Shown here: piece after piece, positions 45,167 to 55,089 of the stretch
Numbering within the stretch: the stretch's first letter is position 1
Layout of the letters: each line of letters opens with the position of its first letter
Assembly: GCF_004028235.1 (NCBI RefSeq)
Contig: NZ_CP035037.1
Coordinates: 124,001 to 188,000 of the forward strand
Source: Leucobacter muris
GTDB taxonomy: Bacteria; Actinomycetota; Actinomycetes; Actinomycetales; Microbacteriaceae
Length of the DNA stretch: 64,000 nt
Reading direction: 5' to 3'
Translations under genes and position numbers: made by a program
Notes under the pieces: model-generated
The model's input: the letters and a program-made list of their open reading frames with translations, nothing else
The model's database searches: none
Told to the model about the DNA's origin: nothing

Positions 45167-48100
45167 ACACGGCGGGTGCTGAGTTCTACGATGTTGAAAC
45201 CATCTACGGCGAGATCGGCGACCCCGTGCGAGAAGTAGTGAGCCATGGGAGTGGGGCTTTCTTCGCCGTTACCGACGCGGGCCGCGTGTATTCCTGGGGA
45301 GCAGGCGGAGACCTTCTCGGAAATGGAACCGCCGATGAATCAAACCCCGTAGCGAAGCCCGTGGTCGGTCTCGAGGGCCTTCGGATCTCAGAGTTGGTTC
45401 TCTCTCAGAATGCCGTGTACGCCATCACCGACTCGGGTCAGGTGTACGCGTGGGGCGGGAACCTTGATGGGGAACTCGGCAACGGAGGTAGCGAACCTTC
45501 TGCTACTGCCGCTCCCGTGCTCGGACTTGAGCAAGTGGTCGTCGAGAAGATAGCTGTTCGTCCATGGGGCGCCTATGCTCTCACCTCTGCCGGGCAGGTG
45601 TACTCCTGGGGGCGCGGGATTAACGGGGAGAACGGAAACGGTGGATTTACCAATAACCTCTCCGCTCAGCCAGTCCAAGGTCTTACTGGCGTAACGATCG
45701 TCGAGCTCGACGCGGGCTCCTGGACCGGGTACGGAGTGACATCGACTGGGCGAGTGCTTGCGTGGGGCAACGGTAACTTCGGCCGCGCCGGGAACGGGAC
45801 TCAGCAGGACAACCTTTCGGCGAAACCGGTACTAGGGCTTGAAGGGGTGACGGTTCAAAAACTGGTCGGTCACCCTGATGGCGGCTTTGCGATCACTTCG
45901 ACGGGTGCGCTGTACGTCTGGGGCAGCCAACAATATACGGGTAGCGGCTACAAACTGTCTGCGCAGGTGGTCCCCGGCCTCGAGGGTATCGCTATCGAGA
46001 GCGTGTGGGCCAGCGGATCCTTCTACGCGCTTACTGCGAATGGTGGCGTCTACGCCTGGGGAAATGGTGCACATGGCGCACTGGGAAACGGGACTACGGA
46101 GAATAGCGCGGTTGCCCTTCCCGTGCTGGGGCTAGAAAGCGTTGAAGTCAAAGAGCTGTTCCCCAGTTACGGGGGTGCATTTGCCCTGACCGAGGATGGA
46201 AGTCTTTTTGCTTGGGGAACTGGATTGAACCACCGGAATGGCAATGGAAGCACCGCGAACAATCTGATCGCGGCCCCGGTGCAGAGACTCGAGAATGTCG
46301 CAGTCCGATCCGTGATTCAGCGGTTTCGAGTCTTTGCGGCTGTCACCTCCTCCGGAGAGCTCTACGCTTGGGGAAACGCCCCTTCCCTGTCCTTCAGCAG
46401 CGCCGTCGCGACCGCCCTGGGAGGATTCAGCGGTGTGAAGCAAGCTGCTGAGCCCGGGAGTGCCTATTACGAAAACGAAGACGATGAGCTAGTAGAAGGC
46501 CATGCGATAGCAGGAGTTGCACAGGACGGCTCTGTTCTGGCGTGGGGATCCGAGAGACTCGTTGGAAATGACGGCACTGGCGATAACTTGGTCGCCGAAA
46601 CCGTACGGGGACTGCCTGAACTCTTCCTGCTGAACGACGGTGTCCTGGCTTCCTCGGCACAACGTATCGACGGCTTCATCGAGCGTCAGTACCCGATATC
46701 CACGATACCCGTCGGGGAGTCGCTCTCGATCGTGGTGCGCGGCAAGGTGAACCAGGGCGCTGCCGACGCGAACCTGCTGAATCAGGCCTGGTTCACCTCG
46801 CCCTCGACGCCCTACGCGGGCATTGCGAAGAACGCGGGGGCGGGCCGGGCGAAGCCGATCCTGCCCGCCGACCCGGCCGCGACTCCCAATCCCGCGGGTA
46901 TTCCGGGCAACCCCTCCTGCGACACCGACGTCGACGGGCAGAACAGCACCACTCCCGACTCGTGCGACCAGGTTCCGGTGCGCATCCCGCTGGCGAAGAA
47001 CACGCCGGGCGGGGTGCGCGGCACCGTGTGGGCCGACGCGAACCACGATGGGCGGATGGGCGCGCCCGCCGCCGAGCCGCGCGTCGCGGGGGTGGCGGTC
47101 GCGCTCTACAACTCCTCCGGGGCGAAGGTGGGCGAGGCGGTCACCGACGCCGACGGCGCCTACGCGTTCACGAACATCGCGCCGGGCACCGGCTACACCG
47201 TCGAGTTCGCGGTGCTGGGCACGCACCCCTCGCAGCCGACCCTCGACACGGTGCTCGGCTCGGGGCTCGACCCCGCGGGGTACACGTACGGGGTGACCGC
47301 GCGGGCGCCGTCGTGCATGGTCGATGCGTCGTGCGCGAGCCCGACCACCTCCCGCTCGCACCCGGTGCCGGTGCTCGCGGGCGCCGTCACGGAGTACGTC
47401 AACGCGGGCCTCACACTCGACACCGCGAAACTCGTGATCGACAAGACCAGCGACCTCGGCGATCCGGCCGTGCTGCCGCCCCGCGCGAACGGCACGAGCG
47501 ACCCGCTCACCGTGAAGATGCGGTTCACCAACACCGGCGACGAACCGCTGGGCGGGCTGCGGCTCGTCGACACCACCGCCACCGGCCGCACCATGACCTC
47601 GCTCGCCTGCGTGAACCCGAACGACGGCACCGCGCTGCGCGCCGCCGACAACCCCGTGCGCACGAGCACGCTCGCCGAGTTCGTGCTCGCGGTCGGGCAG
47701 TCGGTCGACTGCACGGGCACCCTGCCGAGCATGAACCCCGCCGACTCCTACGGGCCCGCGCACCGCAACGTGATCGCGGTCACCGGCAAGGGCGTCGAGA
47801 CCGGCCAGTTCGTCGAGGCCAGCGACCCGTTCGAAGCCGCGATCGGCACGCCCCAGTGGACGATGACGAAGACCGCGACCACGGCGGGCGGCGACCCCCT
47901 GCACGACGGCACGGTCGTGCGGCCCGGAGACGACATCAGCTACGTGCTCACCGTGACGAACACGGGCCTCGTGTCACTCGACCACCTCGTCGTCACCGAT
48001 GACGCCTCCCAGGTGCTGAACAGCGCGCGCCTCTCGGGCGCGCTGCCCGCCGGTCTCAGCCGCGCAGGCGCGATCCTCACCTGGCAGGTGCCCGCCGTGG

Positions 48101-48387
48101 CGCCCGGCCAGTCGGTATCGGCGGTGTATACGGTCACCGTGAAGAACGACGCCTACGACGTCACGATCCTCAACCTCGCCCACGGCGACGGCATCGTGCC
48201 GCCCCAGCAGTGCGCGAAGGCGAGCCCGTGCCGCACCCAGCACTGCACCCCGCCGTGGTTCGCGTTCGGGCTGCCCGTGCTCGGCGGCGACGCGGCGTGG
48301 ATGTACGGACTGTGGGGCGGCCTCGTCGTCGCCGCCGCGGCCGCCGCGACCGTGACCCGGCGGCGCCGACGATCCGCGGTCCCGTGA
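45167..48387 (+). pseudogene. Giant surface protein, C-terminal part with RCC1 propeller
   Basis: About 1073 codons following the IS array. Nine RCC1-type repeats (about 45220-46620) carry the signature (V/L)YAWGxNxxGxLGNGT...PVxGLEG, e.g. GQVYAWGGNLDGELGNGG; this suggests a seven- to nine-unit beta-propeller. Then come an SdrD B-like domain (GGVRGTVWADANHDGRMG, near 47010) and a DUF11 domain (near 47860-48150). The C-terminus has LPVLGG (a possible degenerate LPxTG), a hydrophobic segment WGGLVVAAAAAATV and an Arg tail, so wall or membrane anchoring. The RCC1 part is visibly less GC-rich than its flanks. Without the IS it would join the N-terminal part. Confidence 0.82.
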
Positions 48388-48523
48388 ACCGACCGCGGAG
48401 CCGGCAGCCGCGAATCATACAGAAATCCTGCCGCCGTGACCACCGGAATTCCCGAAGCGGGATGAACGGTGTCGCGGGCGGTAGTCTAGCGGCAGGCTAT
48501 TGAAACGCCAACGGCGGGAGGCA

Positions 48524-48994
48524 ATGATGAAGGGCAAGATCGCATTCGTTCTCGGCGCGGCAGTCGGCTACGTGCTCGGCACTCGGGCCGGTCGTGAGCG
48601 CTACGAGCAGATCAAGAACGGCGCTCAGACGCTCTGGCACACCGCCCCCGTGCAGCGCGGCGTCAGCTTCGTGCGCGACGTGGCGCAGACCCGGGTCGAC
48701 GAGCTCAAGGCGTCCGCCACCCGTGCGGGCAAGAGCGCCATGGCGGCGTTCCTGCGCGACGACGAGAGCGACAAGCGCTCCACCGCGGGCACCACCAACG
48801 CATCGACGGCGTCGAAGGCCGCTGTGGGCTCTGCGGCGTCCGAGAAGAGCGATTCGAACAGTTCGTCGAAGAGCGATTCGGGCGGTTCCTCGAAGAGCGC
48901 CTCCTCGAATTCGTCGTCGAGCAAGAGCAGCGGGTCGGCCGCGTCCAAGAAGCGCGGTTCGGGGGCGTCCGCGAAGTCGGGCGGTGACGCATGA
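48524..48994 (+). CDS. YtxH-like envelope/stress protein with Ser-rich tail
   Basis: 156 residues. MMKGKIAFVLGAAVGYVLGTRAGRERYEQI is a glycine-rich membrane segment followed by the GTRAGRERYEQI motif of YtxH-like actinobacterial proteins. From about residue 85 it is Ser/Lys-rich low complexity (SSSKSDSGGSSKSASSNSS). Tandem ATGs at 48524 and 48527 follow GGGAGG. It overlaps the holin-X-type gene (ATGA) and begins a three-gene operon. Confidence 0.75.
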   Translation: MMKGKIAFVLGAAVGYVLGTRAGRERYEQIKNGAQTLWHTAPVQRGVSFVRDVAQTRVDELKASATRAGKSAMAAFLRDDESDKRSTAGTTNASTASKAAVGSAASEKSDSNSSSKSDSGGSSKSASSNSSSSKSSGSAASKKRGSGASAKSGGDA

Positions 48995-49455
48995 GTCGCA
49001 AGAAGGATCAGGCGGGCACCTTCGAACTGCTGACGCGGCTGCCGCAGCAGATCGTCTCGCTCGCCAAGATCGAGTACGAGAACGCCAAGCGCGAGATCAT
49101 CTCGAAGGCCAAGAAGGCCGGCATCGGCGCCGGAGCGATCGTCATCGCCCTGTTCTTCGTGTTCTTCATGCTCGAGGCGCTCGTGATCGCCGCGATCGCC
49201 GCCCTGGCCCTGGTGTGGCCCTGGTGGCTGGCCGCGCTCGTCGTCGCCGCAGCGCTGCTCGTGCTCGCGGCCCTCGCGATCCTCGCCGGCGTCGCGCTCA
49301 TCAAGCGCGGCAACCCCGTACCGGAAGAGACGCTCGAGCGCGTGGGCGACGACATCTCTGCCATCAGCGAAGTGCGGATCAACGCCGAGCCCCCGACATC
49401 GCGGCCCGCGGGCTCGCAGATGCCGCGAGTCGGCGAGGAAGGGAACTGGCGATGA
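48991..49455 (+). CDS. Actinobacterial Holin-X / phage-holin-family membrane protein
   Basis: 154 residues: amphipathic N-terminus (LPQQIVSLAKIEYENAKREI) typical of Holin-X, then two hydrophobic helices (IVIALFFVFFMLEALVIAAI; LVVAAALLVLAALAILAGV). Despite the family name these are chromosomal envelope genes in actinobacteria, usually beside YtxH and DUF3618 genes as here. Overlaps both neighbours by 4 bp. Confidence 0.83.
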   Translation: MSRKKDQAGTFELLTRLPQQIVSLAKIEYENAKREIISKAKKAGIGAGAIVIALFFVFFMLEALVIAAIAALALVWPWWLAALVVAAALLVLAALAILAGVALIKRGNPVPEETLERVGDDISAISEVRINAEPPTSRPAGSQMPRVGEEGNWR

Positions 49456-49712
49456 ACGCACACGAGAAGCAGCAGGGTGTAGTCGCGGCCGCGCAGGCGC
49501 GCGCCGAACTGTACGACACCCTCGCGCAGCTGAAGGATCGCCTCAACTATGCGCAGCGCGTCGACGACGCGGTCGACGACATGAAGCATCGCGTTGCCGA
49601 GCAGAAGCGGCGCAACCCGCTCGCCTTCGCGATCGGAGTCGCGGGCGCCGCCGCCATCGTCGGTCTGGGTGTCTGGACGGTCACCAGCGCCGTCATCAAG
49701 CGCTTCGAGTGA
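49452..49712 (+). CDS. DUF3618-like small membrane protein
   Basis: 86 residues: helical N-terminal part (ARAELYDTLAQLKDRLNYAQRVDD) and one membrane helix near the end (LAFAIGVAGAAAIVGLGVWTV). ATG 49452 overlaps the holin-X stop. Last gene of the envelope operon; no clear terminator follows. Confidence 0.78.
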   Translation: MNAHEKQQGVVAAAQARAELYDTLAQLKDRLNYAQRVDDAVDDMKHRVAEQKRRNPLAFAIGVAGAAAIVGLGVWTVTSAVIKRFE

Positions 49713-49898
49713 GTCGATCCGGCCCGCCGCGGGCAGGTCACAGTTGAGTTGCGTTCCCAGGGCCGCCGGGCCTCGTTTTGCTTCCTGGGGAGACGCGGAG
49801 TAAGAATAGGGACAGATGGTTTTCCATCCCAGCCATACCGAGGGTTCGTTCAAGACTGATCGTATGGCTTTTGTATTGGTGTCGAGTGAGTGGGGTGT

Positions 49899-50690
49899 AT
49901 GTCGGTAGAGGCGAAACCGCTCAGCGGCCTGCGGGTGCTCGTGCCGAGGGGCGGCACCTGGGGAGACATCGTCTCCAAGGCGCTGCGTGAGCAGGGAGCC
50001 CACACGGTGATCGCTCCGCTCGTTGACTTCGCCCATACGCGCGAAGAAGAGAAGCTGGTCGAAGCCCTGAAGACCCTCGAAGAGGGTGGCTTCGACTGGA
50101 TGACCGCGACCAGTTCCACCGTCGCCGACGTGTTGCAGCACCACAACGCCGTGATCCCGCCCGAGACCAAGGTCGCGATCGTCGGCGAGGCGACCGCGGT
50201 CGCCTTCCGCGACGCCGGGTACCACATCACCTGCACCCCCGAGCGCGAGAACAGCACCCACGCCCTGCTCGAAGAGTGGCCCGAGATCGACACCGGCGAG
50301 GTGCTGCGCGTGCTCACGCTGCGCTCAGACGTCGCGATCCCGGTGCTCACCCAGGGGCTTATCGAACGCGGCCACGACGTCACGCAGGTGCTCGCGTTCC
50401 GCACCGTCGGGGTGCCCGCGTCGGTGCACATCCGCGAAGATATCGAGTCGGGCCGCATCAACGCGGTGCTCGTCGCATCCGCACGGATCGCCGAGGAGGT
50501 CGCGTCGCAGTTCCCCGACATCCCCGACACCACGATCGTGCCCTGCGTGGGCGTGAACACGATCGAGGCGGCCGCGGCCCTCGGCCTGCCCTCGGAAGCC
50601 GACCAGCCCTCGCACCCGCTCTACGAGACCAAGCGCGCCCTGATCGAGACCGTGGAATCGGTCATCGAGCAGAGCGACATGCTCGACTGA
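49899..50690 (+). CDS. hemD: Uroporphyrinogen-III synthase
   Basis: 263 residues with the two-lobed HemD fold: GLRVLVPRGG..GDIVSKALREQGAHTV, DWMTATSSTVADVL (the conserved TSSxxV), VAIVGEATAVAFRDAGY and VLVASARIAEEV / PCVGVNTIEAAAALG in the second lobe. It closes and flips ring D of hydroxymethylbilane in heme synthesis. ATG 49899 is preferred to upstream GTG codons. No other heme gene adjoins except possibly the PPOX-like gene 12 kb away. Confidence 0.88.
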   Translation: MSVEAKPLSGLRVLVPRGGTWGDIVSKALREQGAHTVIAPLVDFAHTREEEKLVEALKTLEEGGFDWMTATSSTVADVLQHHNAVIPPETKVAIVGEATAVAFRDAGYHITCTPERENSTHALLEEWPEIDTGEVLRVLTLRSDVAIPVLTQGLIERGHDVTQVLAFRTVGVPASVHIREDIESGRINAVLVASARIAEEVASQFPDIPDTTIVPCVGVNTIEAAAALGLPSEADQPSHPLYETKRALIETVESVIEQSDMLD

Positions 50691-50717
50691 CCCGGGCTCC
50701 CCTGCGCCGGACGACGC

Positions 50718-50773
50718 CGAAAGGCGGATTTCGCATGTGATCTTCGAGATCGACGAGCGAAATCCGCCTTTCG
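50718..50773. repeat. Long intergenic hairpin, perfect 17-bp arms
   Basis: CGAAAGGCGGATTTCGC (50718-50734) and its exact reverse complement (50757-50773), 22-nt loop. It starts 28 bp after the hemD stop and lies between convergent genes. Confidence 0.8.
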
Positions 50774-50879
50774 CTGCATAACGGCCGGGACAGTGCGCGG
50801 GCTGCAGGCCTCAGCAACTAGGGGGCTAGGGGCTAGGAGCCTCGAGAGGCCTGAGGGCGAGACACGCCCTTCCTGTGCG

Positions 50880-51455
50880 TCAGTCGCGCACGATCACGAG
50901 CTCTTCGAGCGACAGCCGCGTGCGGGGAGCGGTCTCGCGCTCGCGCAGCACCTCCGACAGCTGCTCGGGGGTGCCGATCGCGCCGATCGCGGTGATCGAG
51001 ACGGGCAGCAGACGCTCATCGAGGTCGAACGCGGCGCTGATCGCCTCGCGGTCGAAGCCGCCCATCTGATGCGTGTAGTAGCCGTCGGCGTGCGCCTGCA
51101 CGGTGAGGTGGGCGACCGCCTGTCCGAGATCGTACTCGGCCCACTTGCGGGGCTTGCCCTCGGGGTCGATGACCTCGGCGATGTTCACGATGAGCGCCGC
51201 GGCCGACACCGCCCACTCGCGGTTGAAGCCGAGCAGGGCCTGCTCGATACGGGCGTAGCTCTCGCTGCCGCGGCGGGCCACGATGAACCGCCAGGGCTGG
51301 GTGTTGTTCGCGCTCGGGGCCCAGCGCGCGGCCTCGAACACGCTGCGCAGGGCGCCCTCGGGGAAGGCGTGCTCGGCGTCGAAGGCTCGGGGGCTCCACC
51401 GCTGCGCGAGAGTGTCGAGAACGGGTGCGGTGGTCTGGGCGATGCGCGAACTCAC
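50880..51455 (-). CDS. Nitroreductase-family protein
   Basis: 191 residues of the NAD(P)H-dependent flavin nitroreductase family. RWSPRAFD and WAPSANNTQPWRFIV supply the FMN-binding RSxRxF and PSxxNxQPW motifs, and GYYTHQMGGFDREA with GAIGTPEQL the later flavin contacts. The start is GTG 51455 with AAGGAG upstream. Same strand as the transporter gene 105 bp upstream, but probably a separate unit. Substrate unknown. Confidence 0.87.
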   Translation of the reverse strand: MSSRIAQTTAPVLDTLAQRWSPRAFDAEHAFPEGALRSVFEAARWAPSANNTQPWRFIVARRGSESYARIEQALLGFNREWAVSAAALIVNIAEVIDPEGKPRKWAEYDLGQAVAHLTVQAHADGYYTHQMGGFDREAISAAFDLDERLLPVSITAIGAIGTPEQLSEVLRERETAPRTRLSLEELVIVRD

Positions 51456-51559
51456 TGGGAGGCTCCTTACGGGTGACACGGCGGGCCGCGATCCGGCCCG
51501 CATTCCGCCTCGTTGCAACGCCGGATCGTGCCCCGCTATTCCCGCCCTCGGTGTCCCGC

Positions 51560-52477
51560 TCAGCCCAGCAGCCACGCGATGAGGGCGATGACGGGCAGCG
51601 ACGCGAAGGTGGTGAGGAACACCGTGTCGCGCGTCGCGGTCTCGGCCCGCCGATATGTGGCTGCGTAGTTGTAGACGTTCTGCGCCGTCGGCAGCGCCGC
51701 GATGGTGGTCGCCACGAAGATCTCGTGGGAGCTCAGCCCCACCGCGATCGCGATCAGCCACGTGACGAGCGGCATGAGCAGCACCTTCAGACCGCTCGCC
51801 GTGAACACCGCGGCCCGACCCGTTCCGGGTTGCAGCGCGCGCTGGCCGCGCAGCGAGATGCCGAAGCTCAGCAGCACCATCGGGATCGCGGCGGCGCCGA
51901 GCATGTCGAGCGGCGCCATCACGAGCTGCGGCACGGGCAGGCCGGTCAGCGCCACGACGAGGCCCGCGATCGACCCGACGATGATCGGGTTCGAGAGCGC
52001 CCGCCCGAGCGCCACCAGGAAGCCGCGCTGGTTGCCGCGCACGCTCTCGAGGATCGCGAGCACCGCCGGAGCGAAGAACAGCAGCTGCACCAGCATCAGC
52101 GGGGCCACGTAGGCGGCGTCGCCCAGGATGTAGACCGCGACGGGCAGGCCGAGGTTGTTCGCATTGACGTAGCCCGCGCACGTCGCCCCGAGCGTCGTGC
52201 TCGCGAGATCCCGCTTGAACCACAGCCGAGACGCGATCACGAACACGGCCGCGACGATCACGGCACCCGCGCTCGTCACCAGGATGACGGGCGAGAGGAT
52301 CACGCCGGGATCGCTGCGGCTCAGCACCGTGAACAGCAGAGCGGGGGTGGCGATGTAGAACGCCACGTTGTTGAGCACGCGCCGCTGATCCCCCTGCACC
52401 ACCTTGAACAGCGCGGTGAGGTAGCCGGCGCCGATCACCCCGAGGATCAGTGCGAAGCCCTGCAGCACACCCAGCAT
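51560..52477 (-). CDS. AEC-family (auxin efflux carrier-like) transporter
   Basis: 305 residues, about ten membrane helices. The conserved core GATCAGYVNANNLGLPVAVYILG and LSNPIIVGSIAGLVVAL, with AIPMVLLSFGISLRG, are those of Mem_trans/AEC carriers, which move organic acids in bacteria. Seven bp after the ThDP-enzyme stop, so third gene of the cyclase-ThDP enzyme-transporter operon. It probably moves the acid used or made by these enzymes. Confidence 0.87.
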   Translation of the reverse strand: MLGVLQGFALILGVIGAGYLTALFKVVQGDQRRVLNNVAFYIATPALLFTVLSRSDPGVILSPVILVTSAGAVIVAAVFVIASRLWFKRDLASTTLGATCAGYVNANNLGLPVAVYILGDAAYVAPLMLVQLLFFAPAVLAILESVRGNQRGFLVALGRALSNPIIVGSIAGLVVALTGLPVPQLVMAPLDMLGAAAIPMVLLSFGISLRGQRALQPGTGRAAVFTASGLKVLLMPLVTWLIAIAVGLSSHEIFVATTIAALPTAQNVYNYAATYRRAETATRDTVFLTTFASLPVIALIAWLLG

Positions 52478-52484
52478 CGGAGGC

Positions 52485-54227
52485 CTAGTGCCCTCGGAAC
52501 GCTTCGGCCAGCCACCACGCGCCCCCGTCGGAGGCGATGCGGGCGTCGAGCACGAGTGGCGAGCGAGGATCGGAGTCGAGCCAGGCGCGCACCGCGTCGA
52601 GATCTTTGGGCCCGCGCACGGTGACGCCCTGTGCGCCGAAGCCGCGAGCGAGGCTCGCGATGTCGACGCGGGGGAATGTCACGGTGCCGAGGTCGGGGGC
52701 GACGAAGTCGGGGTCGTCGCTCACGCCGAAGTGGTGGATCTCGGCGCCGTAGGCGTCGTCGTTGTAGACCACCACGAGCAGCGGAAGACCGAGCCGCACC
52801 GCCGTCTCGAGCTCGGCGACGCCCATCAGGAAGCCGCCGTCGCCGGTGCCCAGCACCGGCAGCCGATCGGGGCGGGCGAGCGCAGCGCCGATCGCGGTCG
52901 CGAGCCCGAGGCCGATCGCCTGGAACGCCTGCGTGAAGCAGAAGCCGTGCTCGTCGGGAACGTCGAGGTAGGCCGACGGGTAGCCCATGAAGTTGCCCGA
53001 GTCGACCGAGATGATGCGTTCGACGGGCAGCAGGCGGTTCAGCTCGCGGCTGAGCACCCTCGGATCGATGCGGATCTCGGGGCCGTCTTCGAGAGGACCG
53101 GGGTCTGAGGCGGCGCCGGTGCCGGGGCCGCCGAGGTCGGGCGGGTCGAGCGGCACGTCGCTCCACCGGCTCTCAGCCGCGATGCGGGCCGCGATGCCCG
53201 GGGTGCGGTAGCGGGGTTCGAGACCGGAGGAGAAGCGCGTGAGCTCGGCGAGCACCGCGGTGGCGGTCGAGGCCGCGTCGCCGACCACCCCGAGATCGAT
53301 CGGGCGCTGCGCCCCGAGCGCCGACACCTCGAGATCGATCTGCGCCACCCGGGCGCGCTCGCCGATCAGACGGCCGTGCCGCATGGTCCACATGTTCAGG
53401 GCGCACCCCGCGCCGATGATGAGGTCGGCCTGCGAGATCAGCTCTGCGGTGAGGGGCGACGAGAAACCGCCCGAGATGCCGAGGTCGAACGGGTCGCCGG
53501 CGAACAGCCCCTTCGCCACAGCCGAGGTCGCGAGCAGCGCCCCCGCGGCGGAGGCGAGCGCCCGCAGCTCGGGCCCCGCGCCGCGCGCACCCCGCCCGGC
53601 GACGATCACCGGCCGCTCGGCCGTCGAGATCAGCTGTGCGAGGGCCGACACGGCCTCGGCGTCGGCCCGTGGCGGCGCCGGAGCCGGCGGTGGGGCGAGG
53701 CTCTCGAGGGTGCGCAGTGCGTCGGCGGAGGCCGGCTGCGCCTGCACGTCGAGCGGCAGATTGAGCACCACGGTGCGCCGCTCATCGCGCGCCGCGCGGA
53801 AGGCCCGCACCACATCGACGAGTGCGCTTTCTGGGGAGTGCACGCGGTGAGACTCCGCGAGCACCGACCGCGCGAAGCCCGGCTGGTCCATCGAGAAGTT
53901 CGACCCGACGGCCGCGCCCGACGCCTCGGCCGCCAGCACGATCATCGGGGTGCGGCTCTTCGCCGCCTCTCCGATGCCCGTCGCCGCGTTGGTGAGACCG
54001 CAGCCCTGGTGCACCGACACCAGTGCCACCGTGCCCGACATGCGGGAGAAGGCGTCGGCCATGGTGGCGGCCCCGCCCTCGTGCCGCGTCGCGGTGAAGG
54101 GAACGCCCGCCTCGCGCAGCGCGTTCGTCACCGCGAAGTTGCCCGAACCGACCACCCCGAAGCAGTGGCCGGCGCCGAGGCGCGCGAGCGCGTGCCCCAC
54201 GAGCTCGGCCACGGTGGCGCCGGCCAT
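52485..54227 (-). CDS. Thiamine-diphosphate-dependent enzyme (acetolactate synthase/decarboxylase type)
   Basis: 580 residues with three ThDP domains: N-terminal Pyr domain (FGVVGSGNFAVTNALREAGV, catalytic Glu in TRHEGGAATMADAF), a central domain (PVIVAGRGARGAGPELRAL), and the C-terminal PP domain with the GDG...N motif as GTGDGGFLMGVAELETAVRL then VVVYNDDAYGAEIHHFG. It decarboxylates or ligates a 2-oxoacid; which one cannot be read. ATG 54227 overlaps the cyclase stop by one base. Between cyclase and AEC carrier. Confidence 0.87.
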   Translation of the reverse strand: MAGATVAELVGHALARLGAGHCFGVVGSGNFAVTNALREAGVPFTATRHEGGAATMADAFSRMSGTVALVSVHQGCGLTNAATGIGEAAKSRTPMIVLAAEASGAAVGSNFSMDQPGFARSVLAESHRVHSPESALVDVVRAFRAARDERRTVVLNLPLDVQAQPASADALRTLESLAPPPAPAPPRADAEAVSALAQLISTAERPVIVAGRGARGAGPELRALASAAGALLATSAVAKGLFAGDPFDLGISGGFSSPLTAELISQADLIIGAGCALNMWTMRHGRLIGERARVAQIDLEVSALGAQRPIDLGVVGDAASTATAVLAELTRFSSGLEPRYRTPGIAARIAAESRWSDVPLDPPDLGGPGTGAASDPGPLEDGPEIRIDPRVLSRELNRLLPVERIISVDSGNFMGYPSAYLDVPDEHGFCFTQAFQAIGLGLATAIGAALARPDRLPVLGTGDGGFLMGVAELETAVRLGLPLLVVVYNDDAYGAEIHHFGVSDDPDFVAPDLGTVTFPRVDIASLARGFGAQGVTVRGPKDLDAVRAWLDSDPRSPLVLDARIASDGGAWWLAEAFRGH

Positions 54228-55000
54228 CAGGCCTCCACGAGGGCGTACACGCGGGCCGGGCTGCCGGTGCCGTCCACGATGGGCAGCGGCGCCACCACGA
54301 TCGCAGCGCCCTTCGGGGGCAGCAGCGAGAGATTCTGCAGCGAGGTGATGCCGTACTTGTCGGCGCCGAGCAGGTGGTAGTGCACGGGGAAGGGCGGATC
54401 CAGTTCGGCCCCGCGGCCCGCATCGATGCCGACGGTCTCGACTCCCACGCCCGAGATCTCGGCGCGGCCGGCCAGCCAGGCGGCGCACTCCGCCGTGAAC
54501 CCCGGTGTGTGCGAGCCGGTCTCGTCGGCATTGAGGAACGCCTGCTGCGAATCGGAGAAGCGATCCCAGCCGGTGCGCAGCAGCAGCCAGGTGCCGTGCT
54601 CGAAGGCGCCGTGCTCGGCTTCCCACGCCTCGACGTGGTGCACGTCGAGCAGGAAGTCGTTGTCGGCCGCGGCCTCGGCCGAGAAGTCGAGCACCGCGGC
54701 CGGGCCGAAGAGGCGCGCGGGCGGGATCTTGGAGACGTCGTGGCCCTCGCGACCGCTGATCCAGTGGATCGGCGCGTCGATGTGCGTGCCGATGTGCTCG
54801 CCGGTGTGGATGTTCGCGTGCTTCCAGAACGGGCCCGGCTCGTCGTACTCGCTGACCGTCTCGAGCGAGAAGTCGATCAGGTTGGCGAAGGGCTCGGGCA
54901 GGCGCAGGGTGGGGGTCGAGGCCTGCAGCTTGTTGGTGAGATCGACCACGCGCAGCGATCCCGAGCCGATGGCGCCGAGCAGTTCTGGAATGAGGGACAT
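54227..55000 (-). CDS. Cyclase-family (kynurenine-formamidase-like) metallohydrolase
   Basis: 257 residues with the Cyclase (PF04199) signature HTGEHIGTHIDAPIHW, i.e. HxGTHxDxPxH metal ligands, and an earlier VVDLTNKLQASTPTL. Relatives hydrolyse formylkynurenine, isatin or cyclic amides. ATG 55000 has GAGGA(T)CC-type upstream purines. First gene of the operon; pairing with a ThDP enzyme resembles routes that open a ring and then decarboxylate the oxoacid, but the substrate is unknown. Confidence 0.83.
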   Translation of the reverse strand: MSLIPELLGAIGSGSLRVVDLTNKLQASTPTLRLPEPFANLIDFSLETVSEYDEPGPFWKHANIHTGEHIGTHIDAPIHWISGREGHDVSKIPPARLFGPAAVLDFSAEAAADNDFLLDVHHVEAWEAEHGAFEHGTWLLLRTGWDRFSDSQQAFLNADETGSHTPGFTAECAAWLAGRAEISGVGVETVGIDAGRGAELDPPFPVHYHLLGADKYGITSLQNLSLLPPKGAAIVVAPLPIVDGTGSPARVYALVEA

Positions 55001-55089
55001 GGATCCTCCTCGTCGAGGCACAGAGGTGCGGTGAGTGGGCGCGCCTCCGAAGCTCAGACACCGGCGAGACGCCCTGATGCCGTTCCAGG

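Noticed and set aside
48991..49455. Phage holin as evidence of a prophage
   Set aside because: Holin-X genes are ordinary chromosomal envelope genes in actinobacteria, and no other phage gene is adjacent.
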